Origin: Globobulimina sp.
Taxonomy: Eukaryota; Foraminifera; Rotaliida
Direction of reading: 5' to 3'
Length of the DNA stretch: 10,443 nucleotides
Assembly: GCA_003354225.1 (NCBI GenBank)
Contig: PIVH01000023.1
Coordinates: 1-10,443, forward strand
The notes under the pieces were generated by a model, which saw nothing but the letters and a program-made list of their open reading frames with translations, was not told the DNA's origin and made no database searches. A program made the translations under genes and the position numbers. This document shows, one piece after another, positions 1-9,700 of the stretch. Position 1 is the stretch's first letter. Each line of letters begins with the position of its first letter.

Positions 1-1034
1 TGGACAGTCCCAAGTTCTCGAACCAGGTCTACCGGCATATCTAATTTATGAGATGATACACGTATACTTGCTGCAGTGTCCGACTTCATTTTTTGCTTCC
101 GTTTGACCTCTTTAATGTGCATCTGTTCTGCAAGGGCGGATTCAACCTTCTGATTGCTTATGATTCCGTCTTCTACGAGTAATTGACCGATTCTCTTCTG
201 TTTACCCAGTACATTTTCGATGTCTTCCTGAGCAATATATCCCCTTTCAACGAGGATTTCGCCGAGTTTTTTATATCCGCTACTGTTCTCTTTACTATCA
301 AAGCTGCCTATGGAATCTATGGTCAACTCGCAATCATCTTCAATAAATATGAAAATGTCTCTTATTGCATTTATCCCCTGACTTGTTGTTAAGAATATAT
401 CCCAGTATGTATAACAGCCCTCTGCATTAAAATATTCAAGGGTTGGTATTGCATCTGTCAAAGCGACAATCCTGCATTCGCCGAGCATGTTCAGTTCATT
501 GAGTAAATGCGCAGGGTTAATGCCCTTCATGAATATATTGTGGTCAGGTACGAATTGGATCCTGTACGTTATCTCATTTTCATCTGTCTCAGGTACGGCT
601 TCGGGCTGAGGAGTAGTTAGAGCCGGGGAGGGGGGAAGATTCGCTCTCTTTTCCTTGTCGGAGGGGAGTAGGGTTTTTAGAGAAGTTAAAATCTCCCCGG
701 CTCTTTTATTGTCAATTGAGTCAGGATTTTCCAGCAATTGGTTGATATGATCACGTGCAGAGAGGGTGAGGCTGATCAACTCTTTTGTAATGTGCATTTC
801 ACCGTTACGTACAAGGTCGAATACAGTTTCGACTTCATGGGTAAATGCTGCTATTTCATCAAAACCGAACATTGAGCCCGAACCTTTTATTGTATGCAAT
901 GCCCTGAACACGCTGCTGATCAATTCCATGTCATCCGGTCTGTCTTCAAGTTCGAGTAGAGATTCTTCAAGCTCAGTAAGCCGTTCGTATGCTTCTTCTT
1001 TAAAGACTTCTTTGTGTTGGTCCATCTTTGACAT
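1..1034 (-). CDS. cheA: Chemotaxis histidine kinase CheA, N-terminal part (3' end beyond the window)
   Basis: CheA autophosphorylates and passes phosphate to CheY under receptor control. I translated 344 codons from the ATG at 1034; the frame is still open at position 1, so dimerisation, kinase and CheW-like domains lie outside. Residues 5-105 are an Hpt (P1) domain with the phospho-histidine motif HTIKGSGSMFGF (His47). Residues about 108-152 are a Pro/Glu-rich linker. Residues about 155-240 are a P2-like domain (RYTIQFVPDHNIF then NPAHLLNELNMLGECRI). Residues 257-315 hold two related helical units 25 residues apart (LGEILVERGYI and IGQLLVEDGII). The P3 dimerisation helix starts near residue 325 (RVSSHKLDMPVDLVRELG). 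The start is supported by TAGGAG five bases upstream. It is last in the visible operon, 81 bases after the STAS gene, in a gap with no terminator-like hairpin. The assignment is secure; the input signal is unknown. Confidence 0.95.
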   Translation of the reverse strand, partial: MSKMDQHKEVFKEEAYERLTELEESLLELEDRPDDMELISSVFRALHTIKGSGSMFGFDEIAAFTHEVETVFDLVRNGEMHITKELISLTLSARDHINQLLENPDSIDNKRAGEILTSLKTLLPSDKEKRANLPPSPALTTPQPEAVPETDENEITYRIQFVPDHNIFMKGINPAHLLNELNMLGECRIVALTDAIPTLEYFNAEGCYTYWDIFLTTSQGINAIRDIFIFIEDDCELTIDSIGSFDSKENSSGYKKLGEILVERGYIAQEDIENVLGKQKRIGQLLVEDGIISNQKVESALAEQMHIKEVKRKQKMKSDTAASIRVSSHKLDMPVDLVRELGTV

Positions 1035-1115
1035 TATTGCTCCTATAGTGTCTTCTTATTAGTTGTTGGTTTTCCTGTAAATAATATTTGAGAAATAATT
1101 GTATTAAACATATCG

Positions 1116-1457
1116 CTAAATGCACTCAGTCCAGAGACAGGTCTCATTGCAGTCTGAGTCACACTCTATATGACGTAAAAACCCGGTCTCTTTAACGCTT
1201 GATTTAAAAGCATCAGATGTATTGGAAGACAATTTGAGAGACTTGTTATGACTTCTGAAGGTTTTGTGAGCAGAACAGAGTAGCTGAAGGCATGATGTGT
1301 CTACCTCTGTAACTTTTTCCAGATTTATAATTAGGGAGTCTGATTCTGTTGAATCACGTAATATGCTCAATAGCTCGAGGGCATTTTCTATTGTCAGCTC
1401 ACCATTGAAAACCAGTGTTTTGTCATTTACTGTTTCTTGTACTTCATAATCGAACAT
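1116..1457 (-). CDS. STAS-domain protein (anti-sigma-factor-antagonist-like), 113 aa
   Basis: This is a small single STAS domain, the fold of SpoIIAA and MlaB, normally a cytoplasmic protein-protein switch. Residues 10-95 follow the pattern: strand TLVFNGELTIENA, helix ALELLSILRD, strand SLIINLEKV, then the signature VDTSCLQLL. Compared with the D-S-S-G-L motif of SpoIIAA, Ser55 sits at the phosphorylated serine and Cys56 replaces the glycine. The C-terminal tail, residues 99-113, carries four cysteines (C99, C103, C107, C112). The start at 1457 has a strong AAAGGAGAG six bases upstream. The gene lies 18 bases after cheY and 81 before cheA, so it is surely cotranscribed. In chemotaxis operons such proteins may couple or scaffold the signalling complex; that role is inferred. 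MlaB is less likely because no Mla transport genes are adjacent. Confidence 0.87.
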   Translation of the reverse strand: MFDYEVQETVNDKTLVFNGELTIENALELLSILRDSTESDSLIINLEKVTEVDTSCLQLLCSAHKTFRSHNKSLKLSSNTSDAFKSSVKETGFLRHIECDSDCNETCLWTECI

Positions 1458-1475
1458 TAGTCTCTCCTTTTATAC

Positions 1476-1841
1476 TCAATGAACAAATTTACGAACGACC
1501 TCCAGCAGTTTATCCGGGGAGAAAGGTTTAACTATCCAGCCGCTTGCTCCGGCTGCCCTGCCTTCCTGTTTTATTGTGCCTTGTGATTCGGTCGTTAGCA
1601 TGACGACAGGCGTAAATTTGTTGGTGTCGCCTGCACGTAGTTGTTTGATCAATTCGATCCCATTCATGTTCGGCATGTTCAGGTCTGTGACCACCATGTC
1701 TACCTTTTTGCCGTTCACTTTATTAAGGGCGTCTTTGCCGTCAACTGCCGCAATGACATCATAACCGGCATCTTTTAATGCAAAGGACACGAGTTGTCTC
1801 ATTGAGGCGGAATCATCGACGATCATGATTAATTTTCCCAT
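1476..1841 (-). CDS. cheY: Single-domain chemotaxis response regulator CheY
   Basis: This is a 121-residue receiver domain with no output domain, the standard CheY size. It accepts phosphate from CheA and in motile bacteria binds the flagellar switch. All active-site residues are visible: acidic pair Asp9-Asp10 ([10 protein letters not shown]), phospho-acceptor Asp53 ([12 protein letters not shown]), Thr83 (MLTTES) and Lys105 (IVKPF). Spacing matches E. coli CheY (Asp57, Thr87, Lys109). The position equal to the switch Tyr106 is Trp102. The start at 1841 has AGAGGAG eight bases upstream, inside the end of the MCP gene. The two genes overlap by 13 bases in different frames, which suggests translational coupling. 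The STAS gene follows after 18 bases. The family assignment is secure; flagellar as opposed to other output cannot be told from this window. Confidence 0.97.
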   Translation of the reverse strand: MGKLIMIVDDSASMRQLVSFALKDAGYDVIAAVDGKDALNKVNGKKVDMVVTDLNMPNMNGIELIKQLRAGDTNKFTPVVMLTTESQGTIKQEGRAAGASGWIVKPFSPDKLLEVVRKFVH

Positions 1842-3022
1842 ATTTCACACTCCTCTTCGTTATGGTTGTCTTCATCCGAAGGCAAGGTGTTTTTTAATAC
1901 CTTGCGTTCGGACTCCATTGTATACATGTTTTCAAGCCATTCGTTGTTCCCTGTGGAGTTAGCTTGATGGCCAGCTTTGTCACTATTTGCCGTACCGTTA
2001 ACGATATGGTCGAGTTCTGTCCTGAATGTATGCAATGGCTCAATGACGTGTTCAATGCGCTGTCTGGTAATGTCCTGAAACTGCATCGAGATTATGACGC
2101 TGCTGATGTCTGTTGCGAGGGTTTCAGTTTCCTTTATTAATGCACTGACCCTTTTCTCAACTTCGCTCATAGTTTCGTCTATTTTCTTCATGGCATCGTC
2201 TACTACAGTTGCTGCATTATTAAATGAGCTGTTGTTCTGAAATACATTTTTTTCAGTAGTTTCATACATGGCTTTTGTGTCTGATTCAATAGTTGAAGTT
2301 AGTTTCCTGATTTCTTCTGCGGCTATATTAGATCGTTCGGAGAGCTTTCTTACCTCGTCTGCAACAATTGCAAACCCCCGGCCATGAATTCCTGCGCGTG
2401 CTGCTTCTATTGCGGCATTAAGTGCAAGAAGATTAGTCTGTCCTGCTATGGAGCCTATTTCGTCAACTATTTTATTGACGTTTTCTGTTTGATCTATAAT
2501 GTCTTTCATGCTGGTCATGGTCTGGTTGGCTATTACGATGGATATCTGCAGGTTTTCTACTACTTCTGAAAGAGCCTTTTTGCTCAAGGAAAGAGTATCT
2601 TCATTACTATTCTCTCCGCTACTGTTGTCCATTATGCTGCAGGCGTTTTCTGACTGTTTGCGGGCCCGAGCAACTATACTCATAAAGCTGTCTCCGATCC
2701 CCATTGCAGCAGACTCGGTCTGTTGAATAACTTCCTGAAGCTGCGTGATCAGGATAGGGATTAGTTGGGACTTTTCATTAATCGTAACCGTAATACTATT
2801 CATCAGCCCTGCTGAATCCGAACTCTGAGCAAGGAGTTCTTTCTCATGTAATTCCTGCTGAGCACGGCTCTGTTTTTTAATCAGGATAACTATGATTGCA
2901 GTGGAAGTGGCAGCAAGTGCGGTGCTCACCATGACCCTCATGAAATAGTCATTTATAAGTGAAGTAGCTGCAATCAGAAATAAGATGAATCCTGCTGTTG
3001 TGTAAAGCCTCATTGTAGTCAT
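1829..3022 (-). CDS. Methyl-accepting chemotaxis protein, short, without a periplasmic sensor domain
   Basis: This is a 397-residue chemoreceptor; its tip binds CheA (with CheW) and controls the kinase. Two membrane helices lie at about residues 8-23 and 30-48, separated by only a few residues (LINDYF), so there is no extracytoplasmic ligand domain. The remainder is long coiled coil with the diagnostic hairpin at residues 187-231 ([18 protein letters not shown], then [18 protein letters not shown]). Residues 312-330 carry [14 protein letters not shown], which resembles the catalytic helix of the CheY phosphatase CheZ. The tail (331-397) is acidic and polar and lacks the CheR-binding pentapeptide. 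The start at 3022 is supported by AAAGGCGGT eight bases upstream; a second Met at residue 4 is possible. The gene lies 52 bases after the response regulator and overlaps cheY by 13 bases. MCP identity is certain; the signal sensed (membrane state, redox, or a partner protein) is unknown. Confidence 0.96.
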   Translation of the reverse strand: MTTMRLYTTAGFILFLIAATSLINDYFMRVMVSTALAATSTAIIVILIKKQSRAQQELHEKELLAQSSDSAGLMNSITVTINEKSQLIPILITQLQEVIQQTESAAMGIGDSFMSIVARARKQSENACSIMDNSSGENSNEDTLSLSKKALSEVVENLQISIVIANQTMTSMKDIIDQTENVNKIVDEIGSIAGQTNLLALNAAIEAARAGIHGRGFAIVADEVRKLSERSNIAAEEIRKLTSTIESDTKAMYETTEKNVFQNNSSFNNAATVVDDAMKKIDETMSEVEKRVSALIKETETLATDISSVIISMQFQDITRQRIEHVIEPLHTFRTELDHIVNGTANSDKAGHQANSTGNNEWLENMYTMESERKVLKNTLPSDEDNHNEEECEIWEN

Positions 3023-3074
3023 GTACTGTGACCGCCTTTATGTTTTGTATTTATATTGTCACTAAAAAAATTGA

Positions 3075-3740
3075 TCATACAGGTATCAGTCCTTCCCGGA
3101 TTGCGTATTTGGTCAGAGTGACGACATTGCTGATATTCAGTTTATCCATGAGACTTCTTCGATATGTCTCCACGGTTCTACTGTTAATATTTAGAAGAGA
3201 GGCGATTTCCTTCTTTGATTTACCTTCGGCAATATATTGAAATAGATTCTGTTCACTCTCCGTTAATGATGAGAATGCCGGATAATGTGATGCTGCAGGT
3301 TTGCTAATAAAGCTGTTGACCATAACCCCGGTCACTTCTGCACTCAGGTACGTGTTATTACTGTTTACTATGGAAACTGCAAGTGAAATGTCTTTGCAGC
3401 TGCTGTTCTTGAGCAGGTATCCCGATGCACCGGCCTTGAAGATTCCCAGGGTGTACTGGATATCGAGACTGTTTGAAAGGGCTATTACTTTTATGCGGGG
3501 AATGGTCTCTTTAATTTTAGCTATGAGATCTTTGCCGTATAAATCCGGCATCATCAGGCATGTGATTAATACGTCAGGAGACATTTCCATAGCCAGGTGT
3601 ATAGCGGTATTCCCGTCGCGAGCTTGTCCGACCACTTCTATGTCATCTATATCTTCAGTGTCATATTGCTTTTCCATTAACATGGATATGCTGGTACGAA
3701 ATAATGCATCAGTATCTGCGATGACAACTTTAATACTCAT
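3075..3740 (-). CDS. NarL/LuxR-family response regulator with an atypical receiver (phospho-site Asp replaced by Cys)
   Basis: This is a 221-residue two-domain regulator. Residues 1-120 are a receiver (MSIKVVIADTDALFR; switch Ser89 in IALSNS; Lys111 in GYLLKN). Residues 155-221 are a LuxR/GerE helix-turn-helix (SLTESEQNLFQYIAEGKSKK, INSRTVETYRRSLMDKLNIS) for DNA binding. Two acidic-pocket positions are altered. The usual D-D/E pair is Asp9-Thr10, and the phospho-acceptor in the PDVxxxDxMMP motif is Cys61 (PDVLITCLMMP), codon TGC at 3558-3560. The Lys and Ser are kept, so the fold is intact but normal Asp phosphorylation looks impossible. I chose the start at 3740, where receivers normally begin and where AAAGGA lies 10 bases upstream. 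In-frame ATGs at 3779 and 3797 lack a ribosome site and lie at or near the composition junction. It is first in the visible operon, 52 bases before the MCP. Its target genes are unknown. Confidence 0.93.
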   Translation of the reverse strand: MSIKVVIADTDALFRTSISMLMEKQYDTEDIDDIEVVGQARDGNTAIHLAMEMSPDVLITCLMMPDLYGKDLIAKIKETIPRIKVIALSNSLDIQYTLGIFKAGASGYLLKNSSCKDISLAVSIVNSNNTYLSAEVTGVMVNSFISKPAASHYPAFSSLTESEQNLFQYIAEGKSKKEIASLLNINSRTVETYRRSLMDKLNISNVVTLTKYAIREGLIPV

Positions 3741-3744
3741 TAAA

Positions 3745-6700
3745 CTATCGTCCTTTGTATAGCTTTGTGCCACATTCATCAACAAAAGAGACACCACTTA
3801 AGCGATATAAAAAGATAAGAGCCTGAAAACAATTTGATTGTGATAATAATGACCATTTACTATTTTCAAATGGGTCCGGCAATAAAATGATAGGTGTTGC
3901 AGTATTATGATACGAACCGGATGGACAATAATAATATTTTGGACATGTGATTGGTATTTGACCATCACTGTGACCCTGGCCATTGCATAAATAACCAGCG
4001 GGACATAAAATAGCATATTGATTGATCGGAATTGTATTCTCATGACATACAAAACCAGGCGGACAGGGATTATCAAATTGTGTTTCAACAAAGGTTCCAT
4101 AATCACAAACATAGCCACTTAAACATGGACTGGTGGTCGATATGTTATATATGCCATTGGAGCCACAGACTCTTCCTTGCGGACATTTATCACATAGTGT
4201 TTCATCCGATATTCGCGAATCTGGCGACCAAAACCCATTGCCTCCATCACATCCAATACAAAATACAGTCTCATCATTGTTTCGATAATATCCTTTATTG
4301 CATTGTTTGGGTGTGGTGGAATTTTCTTTTGTATTCATAAAACCCGATGGTGTAATTGAACATATTTGACTTTGGTAATCTGGCGCAAAGGAACGTGGAG
4401 CACACGGTTGCTGCATAAACGATTCATTTAATTCTACAAAATAGCCGGGATCTGCGATATATAAAGTGTTATTATTACAATATGTTCCATGTTTACATGG
4501 CTCATTAATAATACTGTTATTATTGCCAATATGACATATAAATCCTAACGGACATAATAAATGTATGCCACCTAAATCTAATATATTATCAATATTCTCG
4601 TTATGGTATGGCGTAATCATATGTGGTACAGGACATATCGATGATGTTCCTCCTAAATCACATGGTAAACAATATTGTTGCTGCGTGTATGGATTATATG
4701 TATCTAATCGACAAAATTCATAATAGGTCATTCCTAAAAATGGGCACTGTGTGGCCTGTGGACATTCAATTATTGCATCATCCAAACCATTGCAATATGA
4801 GCCAACTGGGCATCGAGTCGCATCGTGTGGCAATACAGATGTTTCTGTACAAAAATAAGCCAAATAACAAGGATGTTCTAAACCAATCACAAATTCATCA
4901 AAATCAAATTTATTGATTAAAGAACTATTTGTTGCTGAATATGACCATGTTTTATTACTATGCCAGACTGGAAAAGTTGATCTAAAATTAAATACATATT
5001 CGGAGGTAAATTGCGTTGGTTGGCAAAATACAAATGATTTATTATAGTTATATGATTCGGATAAAACCAATATTAAATTCCAATAAACAAATAAATCATA
5101 ATATTGTTTCTGTGATGCGAGGGCTTGAACGATCGATATATTATAACACGAACTATTACTTTGTAATTGCGGAATAAAGCAATCATAATTTCCTTTATGT
5201 TGAAATAATACATTTGAATGATTGCCAAAATCAACCAAACTCCACTGGTTTGCAGTGCCAATGGAAATACTTATACATTGTGTATTTGTTGATAAATTTT
5301 TATATTTTCCAGTTAAAACTAAGGTATTATTCCATAAATCAAATGCATTGTAATAAATATTATCAATTGCAATGGTATTGATATCGCATACTTGTGATGG
5401 CGGACAATCAATAATCGGTGCATCCATTCCAAATTCTGAACATATTTTCCCTTCTGGACATGACAAAATATTTATGCCATTTGGACAGTAAAATGCAGGA
5501 AAACAATCGGTACATTTATGATCAAATAGAAATTGTCCAGGCATACAAATAGTAATATTTGTAATTGTTTGCAGATTATGTATGTAATATAGAAGCTGTA
5601 CAATTTGTAAAGGTTGACTCCATCGCACATCATTTGTAGTGACTGAGAGCTGAAAAACAATTTGTTTAATTTTAATAATATTTGTAAATGGCAATGGACA
5701 GATTATTGTCTCGTTATTGAGATGTATTGCTCGTATTTGATATAAAGCATCTCCATATCCACAAATTGTATCATCGGTAAGATATAAACCATTAATAACC
5801 AATGAATTGTTATAATCGTAATACATTTTTGTAATTTGTGGATCATATCGAACATTATATGTGATATTAAATTGAGTCGATTCTCTATCATATCCAATAA
5901 TAATTTGTAAATAATAAAGCGTATATATGGATTGTGGTGGTTTTACAATGCAAATTACCGAAGTATTTGATATGGATTTTGCAGCAATTATCCATGTTTT
6001 ATTTGTTGCAATTTGTATAAATTTGCAATGTGGATTTATAAACTGATAAAAGTGTGTACCGACAATGGTTATTTCAGGCGAAATATTAAATTCTTCAATG
6101 GGTAATATTGCAGTCGGTCCTTCATCGGTTGATAATGATACGATTAAAGGCTCAGAAATGACAATTAATCCATGACTCCATACTGACGATATTATCTCTT
6201 CAGTCTCAGTGTGCGTCAACCAAAATTTTAGCCTTTCATCGCCAAAATGTGCCAATAGAGGAGTCACACAACTTATATTTGTTACATTTAATGAATGATC
6301 AAAAGAAATATTCGAGGACACATAAGTAAAATTAGTATCAAAATTACAGATTATTTCTTGATAAAATAATAATATATTTCCAATCACTGAGATTATTATC
6401 TCTGTGGCTTGATTCTCAATGATTATATCTGGATAAATATTATTTATTGAAATATGTGGATTATATAAAATTTCTAAATAATTGAATGGTGCGGTGACAC
6501 CATTTGATAATACTCCAACTTGTAAAGTTTGACTAATTCCACTCTTTGGTATTAAACAAGAAATACGTGTTGAATTGAGATAGGTTGCCACAACATATTG
6601 TTTCTCTAAATTATCGCCAATGAATTCGCATAAAATACCATTTAAATGCGGGAAATGCATTGATGTCACTATGATATCAGTCTCATTATCTGTATTCAAC

Positions 6701-9700
6701 GAAAAATAGAGAGGCTCTACAGATACAATTGCGGAATAAACGTAATAGGTAAAATTCGTCAAATTATACCACTTTTGAAAATCTTGAGTAATGGCGATAT
6801 TTATAGTTTCCTCCACATCAAATCTATCCATTGGAGAGGACGAATGCAATTTACATTCAATAATATGCCGATTGTGATATATTGCAAATGATAATACATT
6901 ATCAAGAAAGCAATAAATGTTAATGGAATTAATAAATGCATTGTTTGATTTTATAAAAATTGATTTTGGATCATTGAAAATGTCACCTTTTGGATAATAA
7001 TCAAAATTACTTAAAATTGCATTATTCAAATCGTTCAAGTATGCAAATGAATATTTATTTAGGGTCCAATCCTCGCCATTAAATCTAACTTGAATAGAAA
7101 CATTTGATCGATTTCCACCCACTAAGGTTGCATTTGGTGTTTTTATTTTTAACGTATTCGAATCAATAAAAATGGTGTCATTCTGCGAAACAATATAATC
7201 ATTAAATCGACATTGCAACTTAACTAAGTTTGAATTCTTTTGGAAGGAAAATCCAGAAATTGTGATATAACTGTTTTGTTCGGTGGTATTTGGATAAATT
7301 CTGTGAATTGCAGCATTTTCAAAAGATACAGTGTTGATATTCATATTATCAATGCCATCAAATATAACATGACGACCAGGTATCCGCACCTCAATGGAAA
7401 TATTTACATCTTTAACACGGAGATAATGAGAAGTTGGTGCTGGCCATGGACATTTTATTGTAATTGAATCAACGATAATTGCATTCATTAATATCGTATA
7501 TGGTTTGAACATATCATTAAATCGGCAATAAATATAATTTGTCCATATGCTTGTAAATAATGAGGAGGTTAACGTAATATTTTTTTTATATGTACTGATT
7601 GGATAAATGATAGAAGGAAATGGATTGATAAATTCAAATGGTTGAATATCAGGCTCAACAGTAAAATTAACATATGTTTGATTCCAAAATTGTGTTCCAC
7701 CAATTGTCAAATTAAAAATATCATTACTTAAAGATGTTGGAACATCACATAACAATTTAGATGAAGATACATAAATAGCTGGCGATGCAATTTGCAGATT
7801 GAATAAACAATTTAAGTCCGTGCTTAATCTGAAGTTTTCTCCATTAATTGTTATTGGCGGCGTTGAATCAGTGGAACCACCAATAATTCCTAAAGGTTCA
7901 ATTGTAAATATATTGGGCGTGGCTAAATACATAAATTTATTCCGATTGTATGTGATTGATTTGTTATGTATTGATGTTTTATGATCAATGCCAACTTCAA
8001 CATCAATTATTACATCATAATTAATGTTATTATAGGATGGTAATGGCGGTACTATGCAAATCATGTGCGTGTCATTAATAATTGTATATGAAATTGATGT
8101 GATATTATCAAAATAACAATGTTTTGCAATGTCTAAATTTTTACCTTGAAGAAAAAGCGTATATCCACCGGCTGAGGGTCCTTCAGTTGGAAATATTGAA
8201 TAAATTATTGGTGTATATAACAATTCAAATTCAAACATTGTTGCAACAAAGAAATAGTAATTTGCTGCAAATTCTAAAGAAAATGATAAATTCTGTTCAA
8301 AGATGGATATAAATGGTATGGTGCACATTGCAATGGATGAATTTAATAAAATTAGATTTACGCTGAAATTATTATTATTAAAAATGCATTGTGGTGATAT
8401 ATTTGGTAATGATATATTAATTGAATCCATTTGGAAATAAATATCTGTAAACCCCACAGTGGCGCCTCTCAACGTTTTAGTTAGCGATTTTGCTTTAAAT
8501 TTGTATATTGTTAAATTATTTGATACTGATAAACCATTATCATTACTCACTGCAATATCTAATCTTACATCATATGGATAGATTGGACATTTTACCAAAT
8601 TGTCACTTAACCAAAATGCTGATACATTTTGTAATGATGATGTTATGCAAATTAAATCTTTAGAATTGATAAAATTTGAGCCAGAAATATAAACATTACA
8701 AAAATATTCATCCCAAACAACAGAATAATTTGTGATTACTGGCGTAGATATGTTATATATTGGTGCGGATACATTATTTGATACATTGCTCGATAATACA
8801 TTATGTATAATTATGTAATATGTATTTCTCGAATATCTAATATTTCCATCCCAGAATACTGTCGATATCGATAACTTAATATCAGTGTTATTGTTATTGT
8901 TATCATATGAAAATATATCACATTCAAAACTATTTGCATTAATAATGTTTGCTCTATAAATCGAATTTCCGTTTATTTTACAATAAAATGTAAAAATACT
9001 ATCATTTGCAGGGCATTTAAATCCGATTGTTGGTGATGTAATGTTTGTAGTTAATAAAGAATAATTAGAACATAAATCTTCTCTGGTTGTAAATGTCATT
9101 TTGGTGATGGTTTGATTATTGGTAATTGATGGTGATGATGATGACGATATGATTTGTGGGCCGATAAAATATGTAAAATCTATTGCTTGAGTATAATTTG
9201 GTGATGATTCATTTAGATAAACATAATATTGTTCAATTGTATTTATTTGTTTGTCCTCAATCAATTGTAAGGTGGTTTCATTATCAATTTCATCGTTTTC
9301 ATACAAATCTAATTCAACAAAAACAGAGTTATTGGAATTACTTAATTTTATTGAAATATTTCGCATCAACAAATAGGAAGCAAATGTTTCAACATCACAT
9401 TGTATAATTGATGAATTGATAAAATATGACGGTATCACTATGGAATAATAATCATTAATTATTAATACACATTGAATAAAATATTCTCTTTGCATATTTA
9501 ATCCGTAAACAGTTGTTATTCCGTTTTGATACATAGCATCAATTAAAAAGCTGTCATAGCCATAGCTAGCAGGAACATTACTTATTGCATCCATAAATTG
9601 AGGATAGTCGGTAATATATATAGAACCGATGGATATAATGGACTGATTCATTGATATTTCAATTGTATTTATTCCAATTGGTACGAATTCAAATTGACAT

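Noticed and set aside
766-1062. A plus-strand frame of 98 codons rich in serine
   Set aside because: It is the antisense of the CheA Hpt domain, which is clearly the real gene.
3301-3762. A plus-strand frame of 153 codons
   Set aside because: It is the antisense shadow of the response regulator and shows no recognisable domain.
3765-3780. A TGGCAC element suggesting a sigma-54 promoter before the response regulator
   Set aside because: The second half (TTGCW at the right spacing) is missing.
3741-3797. A longer response regulator beginning at 3779 or 3797
   Set aside because: Neither ATG has a ribosome site, receivers begin at MSIKV-type sequence, and the extension has no family pattern.
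3745-3830. The last 25 or so codons of the giant frame as a genuine C-terminus
   Set aside because: They read through the leader and ribosome site of the bacterial regulator gene, in a different frame from it, and show no repeat or membrane pattern.
3823-3860. A 38-base minus-strand stretch starting GTAAATGG and ending TTGTTTTCAG, looking like a mini-intron
   Set aside because: No other intron is seen in 6.6 kb of the same gene, and splicing it out leads within about 15 codons to a stop with no family pattern. In AT-rich DNA such a GT-AG pair is likely by chance, and it lies at the junction.
4032-4340. Plus-strand frames rich in His and Trp in the AT-rich part, and others such as 4623-4916
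   Set aside because: They are antisense to the cysteine-rich repeat region; their His/Trp content follows from the complement of Cys, Asn and Pro codons.
8749-8762. A 14-base string (GATATGTTATATAT) also present at about 4139
   Set aside because: It is low-complexity AT-rich sequence encoding the common YNIS sequon; two copies are not evidence of a functional repeat.
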